Assembly: GCF_016744155.1 (NCBI RefSeq)
Contig: NZ_JADGEW010000026.1
Span: forward strand, 1 to 64,000
Length of the DNA: 64,000 nucleotides
Direction of reading: 5' to 3'
Source of the DNA: Amphritea sp.
GTDB lineage: Bacteria > Pseudomonadota > Gammaproteobacteria > Pseudomonadales > Balneatricaceae
The notes below the pieces were generated by a model. That model had not been told where the DNA came from and did not search any database. It saw nothing but the letters and a program-made list of their open reading frames with translations. Position 1 is the first letter of the stretch, and the number at the start of each line of letters is the position of its first letter. The position numbers and the translations under genes are program-made. Below, piece after piece: positions 63,021 to 64,000 of the stretch.

Positions 63021-64000
63021 CTAAGAAATAACGGCTCCAGACACTTCACCAAAACCTATCCGACGAGCACTGTTGCCACTGCACCAGCCTTTAAGAATGA
63101 CTTTGTCTCCATCTGCCAGGAAGGTTCGCTGTTCACCATTAGGCAAGGTGAAAGGTTTTTTCCCACCGGAACTCAGCTCTAACATAGAACCTGTTTCACC
63201 TTCACTCGCACCTGACTGAGTTCCTGTACCCAGGAAATCACCTGTTCTCAGGTTACAGCCGGTAAGCGTGTGGTGAGCAATCATCTGAGACAGAGTCCAG
63301 TAAGACTGAACGAAATTCGATTCCGCTAGCCGTACAGCTGGAGAAGAAGTCTCGCGCATTTTTTCAGTTTCCAGATACACTTCTAACTTGATATCTATCG
63401 CACCCGAATCTCTTAGTGAATCAGAGTCCAGATAAGCTAAGGGTTGTGGATCATCTGAGTCCCTTGTCCATTGCGCTCGAAATGGCGCCAGTGCTTCCAT
63501 AGTTACGATCCATGGCGATACCGATGAAATAAAGTTTTTAGAAAGAAAAGGCCCCAGCGGCTGGTATTCCCACGCCTGAATATCTCTGGCTGACCAATCA
63601 TTCAACAGACTCACACCAAAAGCGTGATCTTCTGCACTGTCCAAATCGATCGGAGTCCCGAGGTTATTACCTACGCCCATATAAACACCCAGTTCAAGCT
63701 CATAATCCAAACGCTTACAAGGGCCTAACGTTGGCGCATCAGCATCGGGCAGTTTTGTTTGACCTATAGGTCTGGGGAAGTTAACGCCTGAAACAACAAT
63801 TGACGAAGCCCTGCCATGATATCCAATCGGTACCCACTTATAGTTGGGTAACAACGGATTATCAGGCCTGAAAAGAGAGCCTACCGTAGTGGCGTGATGT
63901 ATCGATGTATAAAAATCAGTGTAGTCTCCAATAGTGCAAGGCAGAGAAAATTCAATCTGATCCTGAGGCACTAAACATTCAACAAGCGCCCCTTTCATCT
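63021..64000 (-). CDS. fahA: Fumarylacetoacetase (5' end beyond window)
   Basis: The visible 325 or so residues lack the N-terminal ~100 of the usual ~430. The catalytic region is present: DYTDFY, the His of HHATTVG, PIGYHGRASS, ELELG, NDWSARDIQAW and FLSKNF. It splits fumarylacetoacetate to fumarate and acetoacetate, the last step of tyrosine degradation. The ATG at 63998 is internal; the frame stays open to the window edge. Confidence 0.95.
   Translation of the reverse strand, partial: MKGALVECLVPQDQIEFSLPCTIGDYTDFYTSIHHATTVGSLFRPDNPLLPNYKWVPIGYHGRASSIVVSGVNFPRPIGQTKLPDADAPTLGPCKRLDYELELGVYMGVGNNLGTPIDLDSAEDHAFGVSLLNDWSARDIQAWEYQPLGPFLSKNFISSVSPWIVTMEALAPFRAQWTRDSDDPQPLAYLDSDSLRDSGAIDIKLEVYLETEKMRETSSPAVRLAESNFVQSYWTLSQMIAHHTLTGCNLRTGDFLGTGTQSGASEGETGSMLELSSGGKKPFTLPNGEQRTFLADGDKVILKGWCSGNSARRIGFGEVSGAVIS

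Overview
The window reads as chromosomal DNA of a marine-type gammaproteobacterium, most like the Oceanospirillales. This rests on overall protein character, an Xps-type order of type II secretion genes, an ECF sigma/ChrR photo-oxidative stress cluster, dimethylglycine dehydrogenase with PurU, and a tyrosine-degradation cluster. The assignment is inference; no rRNA or tRNA gene was seen.

Bases 1-44.9 kb form one co-oriented accessory locus that looks like a dedicated machine for an extracellular redox enzyme. It opens with the 3' part of a repeat-built multihaem cytochrome c (14 CxxCH plus one CxxxCH visible), a small exported protein, and an outer-membrane beta-barrel with SPOR and TPR domains. 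After a 570-bp AT-rich regulatory gap come gspE-F-G-H-I-J-K, then a PAS sensor kinase, an NtrC-type sigma-54 activator and a membrane hybrid kinase. Next are a receiver-like protein without a phospho-acceptor, a SCO-type copper chaperone and a cytochrome c fused to a periplasmic-binding-like domain. A 1979-residue beta-helix protein is followed by three separately exported cupredoxin proteins. The first two together supply exactly one set of multicopper oxidase ligands; the third has lost them. A small exported protein and a subtilase follow, and then the rest of the secretion system (gspL-M-C-D). A 2757-residue Ig/cadherin-repeat adhesin closes the locus. The secretion operon is thus opened between gspK and gspL by 21.7 kb of regulators and cargo.

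Two transcription units inside this locus (17.8 kb and 29.2 kb) carry sigma-54 -24/-12 elements, each with a nearly identical 17-bp sequence 98-99 bp upstream. A weaker third -24/-12 candidate precedes the SCO unit. The local NtrC-type protein is the obvious candidate regulator. Six-G ribosome-binding tracts and GGA-loop hairpins recur in the leaders. The locus may oxidise a metal (Mn or Fe) or an organic substrate outside the cell; the substrate cannot be read from sequence.

From 44.9 to 54.0 kb lies a sigma-ECF/ChrR stress regulon: chrR and its sigma factor, a divergent operon of FAD amine oxidase, DUF1365 and cyclopropane-fatty-acyl synthase-like genes, an HDOD gene, and a five-gene operon (DUF2878, chalcone-isomerase-like, DUF3833 lipoprotein, SDR, NTF2-like). 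TGATCY-N18/19-TA promoters are visible before the three transcription units. From 54.2 kb on are a CBS4-PAS-GGDEF-EAL protein, a LysR regulator divergent from dimethylglycine dehydrogenase and purU (betaine/one-carbon metabolism), and on the minus strand maiA, a VOC-family gene and a truncated fahA (tyrosine degradation).
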